Positions 28,801 to 40,800 of a stretch of 64,000 bases of DNA are shown here, piece after piece. A program made the position numbers and the translations under genes. This DNA is from Dastarcus helophoroides (Eukaryota; Arthropoda; Insecta; Coleoptera; Bothrideridae), in contig CM053326.1 in the NCBI GenBank assembly GCA_028583605.1, positions 37,293,931 to 37,357,930 of the forward strand. Reading direction: 5' to 3'. The notes below the pieces were generated by a model, which saw only the letters and a list, made by a program, of their open reading frames with translations, searched no databases and was not told where the DNA came from. Position 1 is the stretch's first letter; every line of letters starts with the position of its first letter.

Positions 28801-31800
28801 GTAAAGGTAAATAGAAAGCTGTGGACATTGAAAAAAAAACTGATAACAATAATAATAATAAAATAAAAGTAGTCAAGTACTAACCAGTCTTAAACATTGA
28901 CGTAATATTCCTCCACTTGACATATTCTTCTCGGCTTCCAGTTCGCCGAAATTCAAAGAACTCGCAAATATCAAGACATCAGCCATATTAACTAGCCTTT
29001 GAAGAAAAGATACAGCTACCTCTATGGGCATTCCTTGTGTGGGTTCTATCACGTCAAGCTCGCTCTAAAAAAATAATGAGATTCTAGCATTTATGAACAA
29101 TGTCGATAAGGAATTGATTTTTTTTAAATATTGTTTTGACACCTTTAAAGGGTTTCTAACCAGCAAAATATTGCAATAAATTAAGAATAAAACTGATTCT
29201 AAAAATGGGACACAATAATCAACCCAATTAATGCAGGTTTTCTTAACTTTTAACTTACTGGCGTTTAGATGTGTGGGTAAAACATTATATCGTTCAAAAA
29301 AGCATTGATGTTTGAACATCGATATTTTTTTTTAATGAAACATCGGTGTCTTAAACATCCATATTCGATAACGATACATCGATGTTTTTTCGATGATTTT
29401 TGGTAAATATTTAATTGCGCGCTTAGGAAGCCAAAATTACAAAGGTGTAGAATGTACAGGGTTAGTCTTATTAAATGGACTCCCCCTTTATTATCGTTAT
29501 TATGGACTATTTTAAAGATTTAAAAATGCAATCCTACATAGTTTTTCTTGAATTATTTAATATTTCTATAAAAAATGTATTGCGGTGTGTGTATACAGGG
29601 TGAATCAACATGAAGTCTGTTTTTTCTTTAGAACACCCTATATATTTTTGTATATTTGGATTCTGCTGGTTTTTCAGAATCCAAATATATATAATTGTCA
29701 TATACTCCATTGACAAGTAGGCGATTTATTTGCGATTAAAGCCTACTTTTATAGATCCTATTTTAATGGAAACCTTTGGATTTTACTGGAATGGTTTTGA
29801 AAAATAAATTGACTAACGCCTGTCAGACTAATCGCTTAACCTATTTTTACTTCTGATTAATTATTTTAATTGATAGACGGTTGTTATTAGAAATTTATCT
29901 TTCCTGAGAAATGAGGTGATATGACGATATTATAAATATTACAACTTTCTTAAAAGATGGTTCCCATGTAGAGAAGGACGTATAATGCGATTAAAATGTG
30001 ACATAATTTAAGTTTTTATATTTATTTAGTTATTGTTAATAACAGTTAATAAGTTTTTATTACTCATGCGGGATAAGTAATATCTTTGCGCCCGTTGTTA
30101 CGGGTGATAAATCGCTATTTGCCCATTTTAAAATTGCAACATGAGTTTTGAGTAAACCACACGCGCACGCAGATTTTCCTTGTCTCACACAAATTTTCCT
30201 TGGCGCACGCAAATTGACGGGAAAAAAAATGAATAACTACAAAAAACACAATCATAATTATCCTGTCATATCTAAAGAAGTGACATTGACAGTTACAAAT
30301 TTTATCTTTACATTAAAAAAACAGTTAAAAAAAAATCTGGACCCCAATTTTGGACGATGGAATAGTCCCGCATTCGTAATAAAAAATTGTATCTGCAACT
30401 CGTGCGATGTTGTCGATTGCCCACTCGAGCGAATGAGCGCACTCGCTTCGCTCGTGCGCCCAACTTCGCTCTCGTGGGCAATCGACAACTTATCGCACTA
30501 GTTGCACAATATACTATTATGATAGTTGTTATTTATTGTACTGAATTTTTTTATTGCAAATAAATCGCCTATTTGTTAATGAAATATATAGCTATTATAT
30601 ATATTTGGATTCTGGAAAACTAGCAGAATTCAAATATGTAAAAATATATAGTGTTTCATAAGAAAAACCGAACTTAATATTGATTCACCCTGTATACATA
30701 CACCAAAATATCTTTTTAACATAGAATTTAAAAAATTCAGGTAACACTCTGTATAGCTGCATTTTAAAATATTCTCAAATGTCAAGTATAGAGAAAATAA
30801 AGAGGGGGTCCATTTAATAAGACTAACCCTTACATTAACTTAAAAAGAAATATTTTCTTAAAAATTTCGAGTTTAATCTTAAAGTTTCTACTTTTTTCTA
30901 GAAATTCCGAGATTTAAATTTTAATTTCGGCTCGAAATTCCGCAATTAAAATGAAAACTTCGATTTTAATATCGAAATTTCGACTACAGGTAAACTCAAA
31001 ACTTCGACTTTTTTCTTAAAATTTCGGAAAAAATTGGAAATTTCGGCTTTAATCGAGATTTCAATACTCTATGGTTCGGTTAGGCGTGGTTGTTAGACAG
31101 TTGGCAGTAGGATGTGTTCAGTAATTTGACTTTTTTTAACATTTCGACTTTTTTTCTCGAAATTTCTAGGTTAAAGTCGAAACTCGAGATTAAAGTCGAA
31201 ATTTCGTTTTTTCGAAATGTCTAGGTTAAAGTCGAAATTAGGGAAAAAGTAAAAATTTCAAGATTAAAATCGAAATTTTGAGATTAAAGTAGAAATTTTG
31301 ACTTTAATGTTGGAATTTGGAAAAAAGCGGATATTTCGAGATTAAAATCGAAATTTCAAAAAGAGCCGAAATTTTATTTTTAAACTCGGAAGGTTTTAAA
31401 AGATTTTTTTTTAATTGCCATTAAATTTGGTTTAATATGAATTTTTGGAATTTTAAAAGATAATTAGATTTCAAAAACGGCAACATTTTGAAAAAAATTA
31501 AAATTTTGAGAAACTTCGAAAATTTTGTAAAAAGACAAAATTTTTAAAAATGGTGAAATTGTCATAAAAAATTAAAATGTTCAAATAAATTCTGGTTTTT
31601 CAAAAAAAGTCGAAATTTTAATAAAACCAAAATGTTTTGAAAAACGAAATTTTTAAGAAATCTCAAATTTTCGAAAAAATTGAAATTTTAACAGATGAGT
31701 TTGAAATTAAAATTTTTATAGCCAAAATTTAGAAAAATATCTACTTTTTTATTTAAAAAAAAGACTTCCAAAAATGTGGGACTTCTGAAAAATTCAATAT

Positions 31801-34800
31801 TTTAAAAAAGGTTGTAATTTTAAAAAACAATAAAAAATTTCAAGACAAAATTTTGAAAGAGATTTAAAGATATAAAGCATTTTTAAAAACAGAGAAAAAT
31901 TTTTGAAGATTTAAAAATAAATTATAATTTTGAATAGAGTAAGAGTATTTTAAAAAATAGTCAACATTTTTAAAAAAAGGGTCTACCATGAAGAATTTTT
32001 AAAAAAAATTGGAAAATTTCAGAAGATGCAATTTCAGAAGATGCTGAAATTTTTGTAACTTCTATTAAAAAAACAAAACCAAATTTTTGAGGAGTCAATC
32101 TAATTTAAAAAAAAATGTTATTTTGAAATTCAGGATTCTCAAAAAAAAAGTTCGAAATTTTGGAAAGCAGCTAAAAATTCAAAAATAAGTGAAATTTTGA
32201 AACAATTTTGTGAATTAAAAAAAATTAGAATTTTCAAAAAAAAAATTCGAATGTTCCTATCAAAAACTGACATGTTCAGAAACTTACAAATTTTAGAATT
32301 TTTAAAAATAAAGGATTTTAAAAATGTTGAACTTTTGAGAAAATTAAAATTACAGACGTACATTGAAGGGCAACTTCAACATTTAAAAGACAAACTCAAA
32401 ATTTTAAAAATTTCCTCTTTAATCTCAAATATTTATAAAAAAAGTTCGAATTTTCAACAAAATTTCAAGACTAAACTCTGGATTTGGAAAAAAAGCTCAA
32501 ATTTCGGAATAAACTAAAGTTTATGAAAATAAAATTTGCTTTAATACAAAATTTAATGGCAGATTTGGTATTTCCAAAAAAATGTTGGAATTAACTGGAG
32601 ATGTGTAATTTTCAAATTTAAACATGGAATTTTGATAAAAATGTCTAATGCCTAGTAGTAGGTACAAAAACTTTTACATAAAAATTGACAACTTCTCAAA
32701 TATTTTAAATTTGGAAAATTAGATTCGAAATTCGGAGGATTCGGTTTTTGAAACTTTTATTTTTGATTCAAAAATTAGACTTTTTTAAATATGTTGACTT
32801 TTTACTCCGGAAATTTGGACTTTGTACGAAAAAGTAAAGAATTAAAAAAGCCGAATTTTACCTAAAACAAATCAAATATTTATAACAAGTTCCTAGTTTT
32901 CGAGTTTAAAAAATGTTAGATTACACAAGTTTGGTGGAACGGAGTGGTCCTTGGTTATCTTCAAAAATTGAAATACAGAACTTCCCCTGAACGAAACGCG
33001 TTAGAGCAACCTTTGTTGTGTTTTTTAATCTTTCCTTGGTTTCAAGAGACAAGTTCTGTATTTCAATTTTTGTTAGATTACACTTCAAATTTTGGGGAAA
33101 AATTTCAACTCTCGAAAATAATGTAAAATTCATAAAAATTAAAATTTGGCGTGATACAAAAATTTACGAAAAAACTCGAGATATTGAGGAAATTACAAAA
33201 TATACGATTTTCAAGAAAAGCACGAAACACGTATTCAAACTTTTTAGTTCAACTGACAACTTGTAAAAAATTTGTAATTTGGAAGTTTGGGTGGAAATTT
33301 GGAGAATTCTGCTTTGATGTTTATTTAGAAATTTTTATTTTTAACTCGAAAATTGGTTTCTTTCTAAAAAAGTTTTCTCAAAACTTCGACTTTTTTCTAA
33401 AGGTTTTGAAATAAAATACAAAATTAAAAAAAAATTTGAAAGTTCGAAAAAAGTTTCTTTTCAAAATGTGGGTTTTTTTTATAGAAATCAAAATAGCCAA
33501 ATTATGAATTTTCAAATAATTGTATTGCATATCAATTTATTCTTCAAAAAAAGCATATTTGTTAAATAAACACTGTTGCCATCGGGTGACTATTTACAAA
33601 ATTGTGTGGTCGTTTGCCGGATTAATTCTATGCAACAGATCGCACTACTTCTATCGCGAAACGATACATCGATTTTTCAAACATCGTTTATAAACTGAAC
33701 GATGTATCGACATTTTTTAAACTTCACCATCGATATTGAAATATCGATGTTTACAAACGATACATCGATGTTTACAAACGATACATCGATGTTTTCAAAA
33801 CGTCGAACAATCTTTTGCATCCCCATTCGTGAGCGAATTTTACGTTTAAATCTCGGCTCACGTTTGAAGGCTTCATCCCTGTGCAACAACGAAGCTAGAA
33901 ATCGTATAAGTTAACCACCGACGTAAAACCTTATTCGCGGGCAAATTCAACGTTTAAATTGCGAAAGGCGTCGGAACAAAACTGCGCCGCCCGTGGCTGA
34001 ACTATGAGCTATCGTTTCTTGCTCGGAGCATCGAATACAAGTTACGCTTCTAAGGAACCGTAAGCGCACTTCCAAGGAACCGTAAGCGCACATCCGATGT
34101 CCAACTTTAAACTTGGTTTCGAATTATGAGAATCTGAACGCTTTTTTAGGTCGATCGGCCGCTATATAGAATCCTCAAACAGGGTAAAGCGAACCTTTTA
34201 GTTCGACCTACTGCCGCCGTTGACCATTCACCGATCGTTCCTTCGGTGATTTCATTTGATAGTTACTTTCATCAGTCGATGAAGTTGTCCAAAATTCCTA
34301 TAACTCGAATAAACTTTCCGTATTTAAGATCTGGGCAGACGAAGTTGCGGGTAACGCTACTTCATAAAATAAAACTTAAGCGACTCACTTGATATCAGTT
34401 AATCGTTGATAAATATTTAGACTACACTTTAAAATTAGTGAGTTACACTTTGGATTATTAAAAATACATCTCCAATTTCACTTCCTACTTACATTTGGAG
34501 AGGTCGCTGAAGCTAATAGAGGTAACAATCCACCGCAGGCGATTATGAGATTGTCAGCCAGTTGAGAAATCAAATGAACTGTATTGACTACAAAAATGGC
34601 ATTTTCGCTACTGTTGACAAAATCAAGCACTGATTTCGTCGAATGACTTCTCCAAACTTGAATATCGGTTTCAAGGGAAAACAGAACATCGGACAAGAGC
34701 CTTTGGTGAATATAAGACCATTTAAATTCAGGTATCCTAAACGGAGGTCTCGTAGGTCCTGGACTGAACATTGGTCGATTTGAAGTGGACCCTGATGAAG

Positions 34801-37800
34801 GTCTTTTAACTTCTAAATGTAACAAAAAAATTCCAATAAATAAAACTGATTAAAAATACAAATAGTAATTTAGTTAAATATTTTGATGCATCTAAGATGA
34901 TTAATCATCAAAGATTTCGCAAAAGGACTTTTTGTAGGGAGGAGGAAAGTAACAACTCCTAACTACCAAAATTGGTACAAATTCTCAAATACCAAATTTT
35001 CCCAAATGGGACATTAGTGGTGGAAGAACGTAACTCCCCCCAGGCAACACCCCTACGTATCACATTGTTTTTACTTACCAAGATGGTCAGTTTCTACTTG
35101 AGTGGAACTGTTGGTGGCATTTCTTTGTTTTTGGGGAGATATTTGATGAGGCACACTATCTTCCGTAGTATCCGCATTTCTCTCTATCGTCTCCTGATCA
35201 TTGGTATTTTCATTTTTTATCTTATCATCGCTAGAATCTTCTATTCGGCTGTCGGAGGTGACCTGAGGATTATCTTTAATAACAGACACGCTTTCAACAA
35301 TATCATAATAACTAGGATCACAGAATTGTGAAATCGTTGGAATATTTTCAACAGTAGGCACTTCATTGCTACTATCATTATTATCGCTGGTTTGGTCGAC
35401 GGCAGGTGACGTGGTGTCATCTTTGTCAACATTGTTTTTACCAACGTCTAGACTAGAATCAACATTGGACGGCACTATTTCTACGGACACAGCACTGTTT
35501 TCGTCAATTGGCACATCTTTTTTAGAAAGTTGTTTGTCACTATCACTATCTGTTTTAGGGTCTGTTGGAGGAACTTCCGATTGTGTTTGATTGTCACCAC
35601 CACTTTCGGCTGCTTCGGCGATTTTTCCAGCATCCTCTTCCTTCTTTTCCACTAATTCAGTCATTTCAGTTGGGGTAAGATACCTACAAATGTTTTAGTT
35701 TAAAAGTTGAATACAATCTCGTAATTACGATTTTAAATTCATAACCTTGAAAAAAAAATCGAAAGCTCGATTTTGAACAAGAATTCGTAAAATGTTTCTT
35801 GAAATCCCAGATTAAAGTCCATATTTACAGAATCAAATTTTCAAGTTTTCAAAAAGTTTCACTTGAATGCTTGAAAACAAATTCAAAATTTCAAATAAAA
35901 ACCGGAAAGTTTGAAACCATTATTTTCAAATTTCGAATTACAAAATTTCTATCACAGTCAGGAAATTTCGACTTTTTCTCCAAATAAGGGTTGAGTTTTT
36001 AATAAGGAAAAATTAGACCAGTTGAAACAGGACATTTCAAGGAAAAGTAACAACTTCCAGGCAACAGCCACAATTTAAAACAGATTTAATAAACCTTGAA
36101 ATTCCTGAAAAAACAAGTTCGAAAATCTCATACTAGTTTCGGGTTCACACACCAAATTTTGAGAAATGAACTTCTGAGAAAACAATGAAACTTTAATCAT
36201 TTTCAAATTTTTTTTAGGTATTTCTACTTTTTTCTTAAAATCTGAATGTTCAATTCCAAATTTTTAATTTTTGGTGAAAATTTCAACGAAGTATTTACAT
36301 TGCAGTCAAAATTTCGCGATGAAAATGAACATTTCGAATTTAAGGAAAACATTAAAAAAATTGAAATACAAATCTTGTCTCCTGAAACCAAGAAACAACA
36401 GAGGTTGCTCTAACGCGTTTCGATAGCCAAGCTATCGGATTTTAGTATCTCTTTTAGTATCTCTAGGTTAGAGTAACCTCTGTTGTATTTTTTGACATTT
36501 TCACGAAATTTCGACTTTTTTCTCAAAATTCGTATTTTTTCAAATAGTTCTTTCCAAATTTCAAATTTATTCCTAAAATTCGATTTCTTTCATCAGAATC
36601 CGACTTAAGTCAAAATTTGGAATTTTTATATCAAAATCCATCGTTTTATTTTTCGAAATTCTAGCATTTCTCAAAATACGTTTTTTTCCGGAAACTTCGG
36701 CTTTTCTTTAAATTTTGATTTTCTGAAAATTATGACTTGTTTACCTTTAGATTTGCCTTTTTCCCCAAAATTTGATCGATTTTTTGATAAAAATATTTAT
36801 AGGGAAATGTTTATGACTTTTTTAGATATTTTGTAAAAAGACAAAAATTTCGAAAAATTTTCCCTGAAATTCAACTTGTTTCTCAAAATTTCGACGTTTA
36901 TCCCAATATTGGATATTTTCTGACTTAGGGAGGGTTAGATCAGGGCGTATGTCTGCCTTTGATTCAAGTGGTCGAGAGAAAATTATATTTTTCTCAAAAT
37001 TTTGACAAAATTTGACTCTCTCTGAAGAATTTTAACTCTTTTTTTAGACTTTTTTTTTTCAAAATTTTGATGTCTTTTGTTTTTCAACGGAAAAAAATCG
37101 AAATTTCTAGAAAAAAACGAATTTAAAAAATCGAAACTTGGATATTTTTCTCAAAATCCGTCTTTTTTCGCATATTTGAAATTTACCCTAAAATCCCATT
37201 CTGTTTCTGTTGCCGCAAATCTGAATATTTTTCCTTGAAATTCGTATCTTTCTTAAAATTCTTCGTTTTCTTCATAAACGACTATTCTCAAAATTGTACT
37301 TTTTCTTAAAGTTTGAATTTTTCTGGAATATTTCGATCTTTGATGTTTCATTTGGTAGTTTTTCTAGAAATGTCGACTGTTTTTTAGAAATTGAAATACA
37401 AATTTTGCCCCCTGAGACCAAGTAAGATTAAAAAACACAACAGAGGTTGCTCTAACGCTATCATCTTTAGAGAGATACTCTCTGAACTTGATAGTTTGGC
37501 TATGGAAACGCGTTAGAACAACCCTCATTGTGTTTTTAATCTTTCTTGGTTTTAGAGGAAAAGATTTGTATTTCAATTTTTGAAGATAACCAAGGACCAG
37601 TCCGTTCCACCAAAATTTAAAAAAAATAATACTTTTGGGAAAATTTAAAATTTAAAAAAAAAACTCGATGCATCAGAAATTTCAAGTTTAAAATGAAAGT
37701 TTCTAATTTATTTCTATTTTACTTTTCCCTTGATTATTATTTTTTTTATCATTTGTCTTTTTGATTTGAAAACTTAACCACGATTTTGTTGCCAAAATTT

Positions 37801-40800
37801 TAATCATCCAAAATTAAGGAAGTTAAAATCACATGCAAATTAAGGAAAAAATTTCGAGAAAAACCTCACAATTTCTGCAAAATGATGAAATAAAAAGAAG
37901 TTGGAAAAATAATTTCGAAAAAATTTGAACGAACATTCAATATTTTTCTGGGGAAATTTTGCATTTTTAGTTTCTCCTGTTCTCTAGATATCAGGAATTC
38001 AAAATTCAAAGTAATTATAAAAAATATCGATCTTCTTCCTAATGTTTCGGTAGAGAAGTATTCAAAAAAGTATATAAGTGAAAATTTTTAGTAAAACCGG
38101 GATTTTTAAAAATAAAACTTTTCGAAAATTCAGATTTTGAGAAAAAGCAAATATTTTGAAAAATGTTGAAATTTTTTTAAATACGTCAAAAGTTTGAGAA
38201 AAAGTATATATATATAAAATAAAAAAGTGAAAATTAAAAGAAAAACCAGAACTGCGAAATTTTCTAAACATCTTCTAAATCTTCTAAAATTTTCGAAAAA
38301 AAATCGAAAATTTTAAGTCAGCATTAAAAAAAATGGAATTTTAATAAATATCAAATCAAAAAAAAAACATTGAAATATTCAAAAAGGCGAGAACAAATTG
38401 AAATCTTGGAAAAAGCCAATATTTCGAAAAAAATCGAAATTTTCAAATAAAAAGAAATTTTAAAAAAGTAAACATTTTTCAGAAAAAGTAGAAATTTGGA
38501 AAACGGTTGAATCTTTCAAAAAAAAAAATGAAATATTTTTAAAAAGTCGTAGTTTTCAAAAAAGTCAAAACTTTGAAAAAAAGTGGAATTTTAAAAAAAA
38601 AGATTAAAACTTTCAAATGGATGGAAATTAAAAAAATTCAAAATCGCAATTTTGCATGTCAAAGTTTTGAAAGAACGTCAAGTATACAAAGTCGGAATTT
38701 AAAAAAAAAAGAGAGTAGAATTTTTTAAAACAAAGTCAAACCTTTCAAAAGATTCGAGAGCCGAAATTTTCAAAAAGTCAACTTTGAAAAAAAATTGAGA
38801 CCTTCAAAAAATCCGAATATTTTAAACAAAGTCGAAATTTGATACAAGAAAGTTCAAATTCTGAAGTCAACATTTCGTATTGGTCGAAATTCGATCACAA
38901 GTGATACTAGTTATACAACTGAAACACATTTTAGTACTAGTCAATTTTATAACGACATCCAGATTCTATTACAAGATGTGTCTAATCAAAAATGGGTCTA
39001 TTTTGGGTGTGTTAAACCTAAGGAATTGATACAGCAAAGGCGCAAACGCTTACCTTTCGGAAATATCACTGTCAGCAATTTCTTTTTCCGGACTTGTAGG
39101 AGCCTCTCCAGTGCTAACTACGGAGACATCTTCCGGTGTAATGACCGAAACTTCCTCTGGTGTAAGAATCGAAACTTCTTCCGGTGTTACAACAGCATTT
39201 TCATCTGCTTCTTGTGAAATATTTCCTTCGTTCTCCTTGACGTCACTCTGATCGGTTTCTATTAAAGATTCAGTTTCGTTTGCAGTAGTTTCATTATTGT
39301 CTTCGACTTTTTTCGCAGCTCCAGACTCTTTTAGCTCTGGTTGATCCGGATTTTCCTCTGTAACTTTCGTCTTTATCGCATCTTCCGTTTCCGATTCCAG
39401 TTTCTTCTCAACTTCAATGGTATTCACTACCTCATTCACTGCTTGGACGATCTCTTGATCTTGAATCACGGGAGATACAGTTCGAGATGAAAATTCGCCA
39501 TTCTTCTCGAGTAATTTTTCTGACTTTTGCCAGAATTTCCCGAATAATTTCCTCCACCACTTCCTCTTTAGGCATCTCTTCGATTATTCTTGATGAACTA
39601 CTCAAACTAGACGTGCTGTCGGCATGGATACCGTTGCAAATAGGGCCGTTTTCAATATACTCGCACGGTTCAGGCGTTTCCGTTATTTGAGATTTCAAAG
39701 GCGAATCTTGCGAAAACGGCGAATCTTTACCGATTTTCACGTCACTGTACAAATCGCTAGTCCTCGAGTCGAGCGAAACACCTTCACTATCTTCATGCTT
39801 GGCAACATAGGATATCGGGCTCCCATCCGAAAGCGCGTAATCACAGCTACAAACCTGTTCAGCCTTGTCGTTCTCATTTTCGATCTCCTGAAGTGAAACG
39901 CCAGAGTTCCAATGTTCCTCATTCTCGTGGCAACCATTCATAACGGCCTGGGGTTGCCTTTCGATGCCCGATATTATACTGATTGGGTGTTTTTGTCTTA
40001 CTGCGGGGTCGGTTATGTTGTCTGCCCTGTGACGTTCATAATGCTCGTACATTTGATCGAATTGTAGTTTAAATTCCTCGTATGAGACCTTCGAGTGAAC
40101 GATGGCCAAAGTATCAACCCAAACTCTCCAACCGCCATATTCGTATTTAATGGCGTGGTGTAACAGCATTCTGAAGAGGGAGTAAACCATGTCGGAGAGT
40201 TTTTGCTCTTCAGTGTTTTTCGGATGGATGTATGCCATCGCTATCAGCCATTCTTGCCATACGGACATTTGGAGGACGGTCCTTCTATTTTCACGATTGT
40301 TGTTACAAAGTAGCGTCATATCCGAGAGAAATAATTTTTTGACTTCCAGCAGTTGCTCCGTTTGTTTGGATTGGCGTATTAATGTTGCGACGACTTTTAA
40401 AATCACTGAAAAAGAAAATAGTTTGTTAAAAATCATAACTTAAGAGTTGCTTGTTAATTCCACAAAAATCGCACTAAAATGGGTATTTTGGCGAAGCTAG
40501 CTGTGAAGAATTGACGCGTGCTACATTAAGTGTAGCAATTTTTAAGATTTTATCTTTAGGAATTATATTTACGAGTAATGTAAAATAGGGTTGTGTCTGT
40601 TAGATTTGATATATTGAGAATTACAAGAAAATGTACTTACTCGGATTCTCCAGCCTAAAGTGCGATTCTGGTTCTGGATGTCTCGTATACAAAATCTGTT
40701 GACTGATCTGTTCAGTCATTATTTCATAGAGTACGTTATACGTTGGTAAGGACAACGTGTCTTCATTTAGCAGCAATCTCTCCGCTAGAAGCGTGTATAG

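Larger units (their letters stand above)
35740..38890. repeat. AT-rich array with an orientation switch
   Basis: ATTTCGACTTTTTT-type sequence from about 36500 to 37380 and GTCGAAATTT-type from about 37680 to 38880, broken by family 1 copies at 36359 and 37389. It fills the intron between exons 15 and 16. No gene content. Confidence 0.78.

Noticed and set aside
39054..40405. An unannotated small intron or programmed frameshift to explain the frame change in exon 15.
   Set aside because: Available GT..AG pairs would give introns of about 5-20 bp, and no slippery-site plus structure arrangement is evident; a homopolymer indel is simpler.
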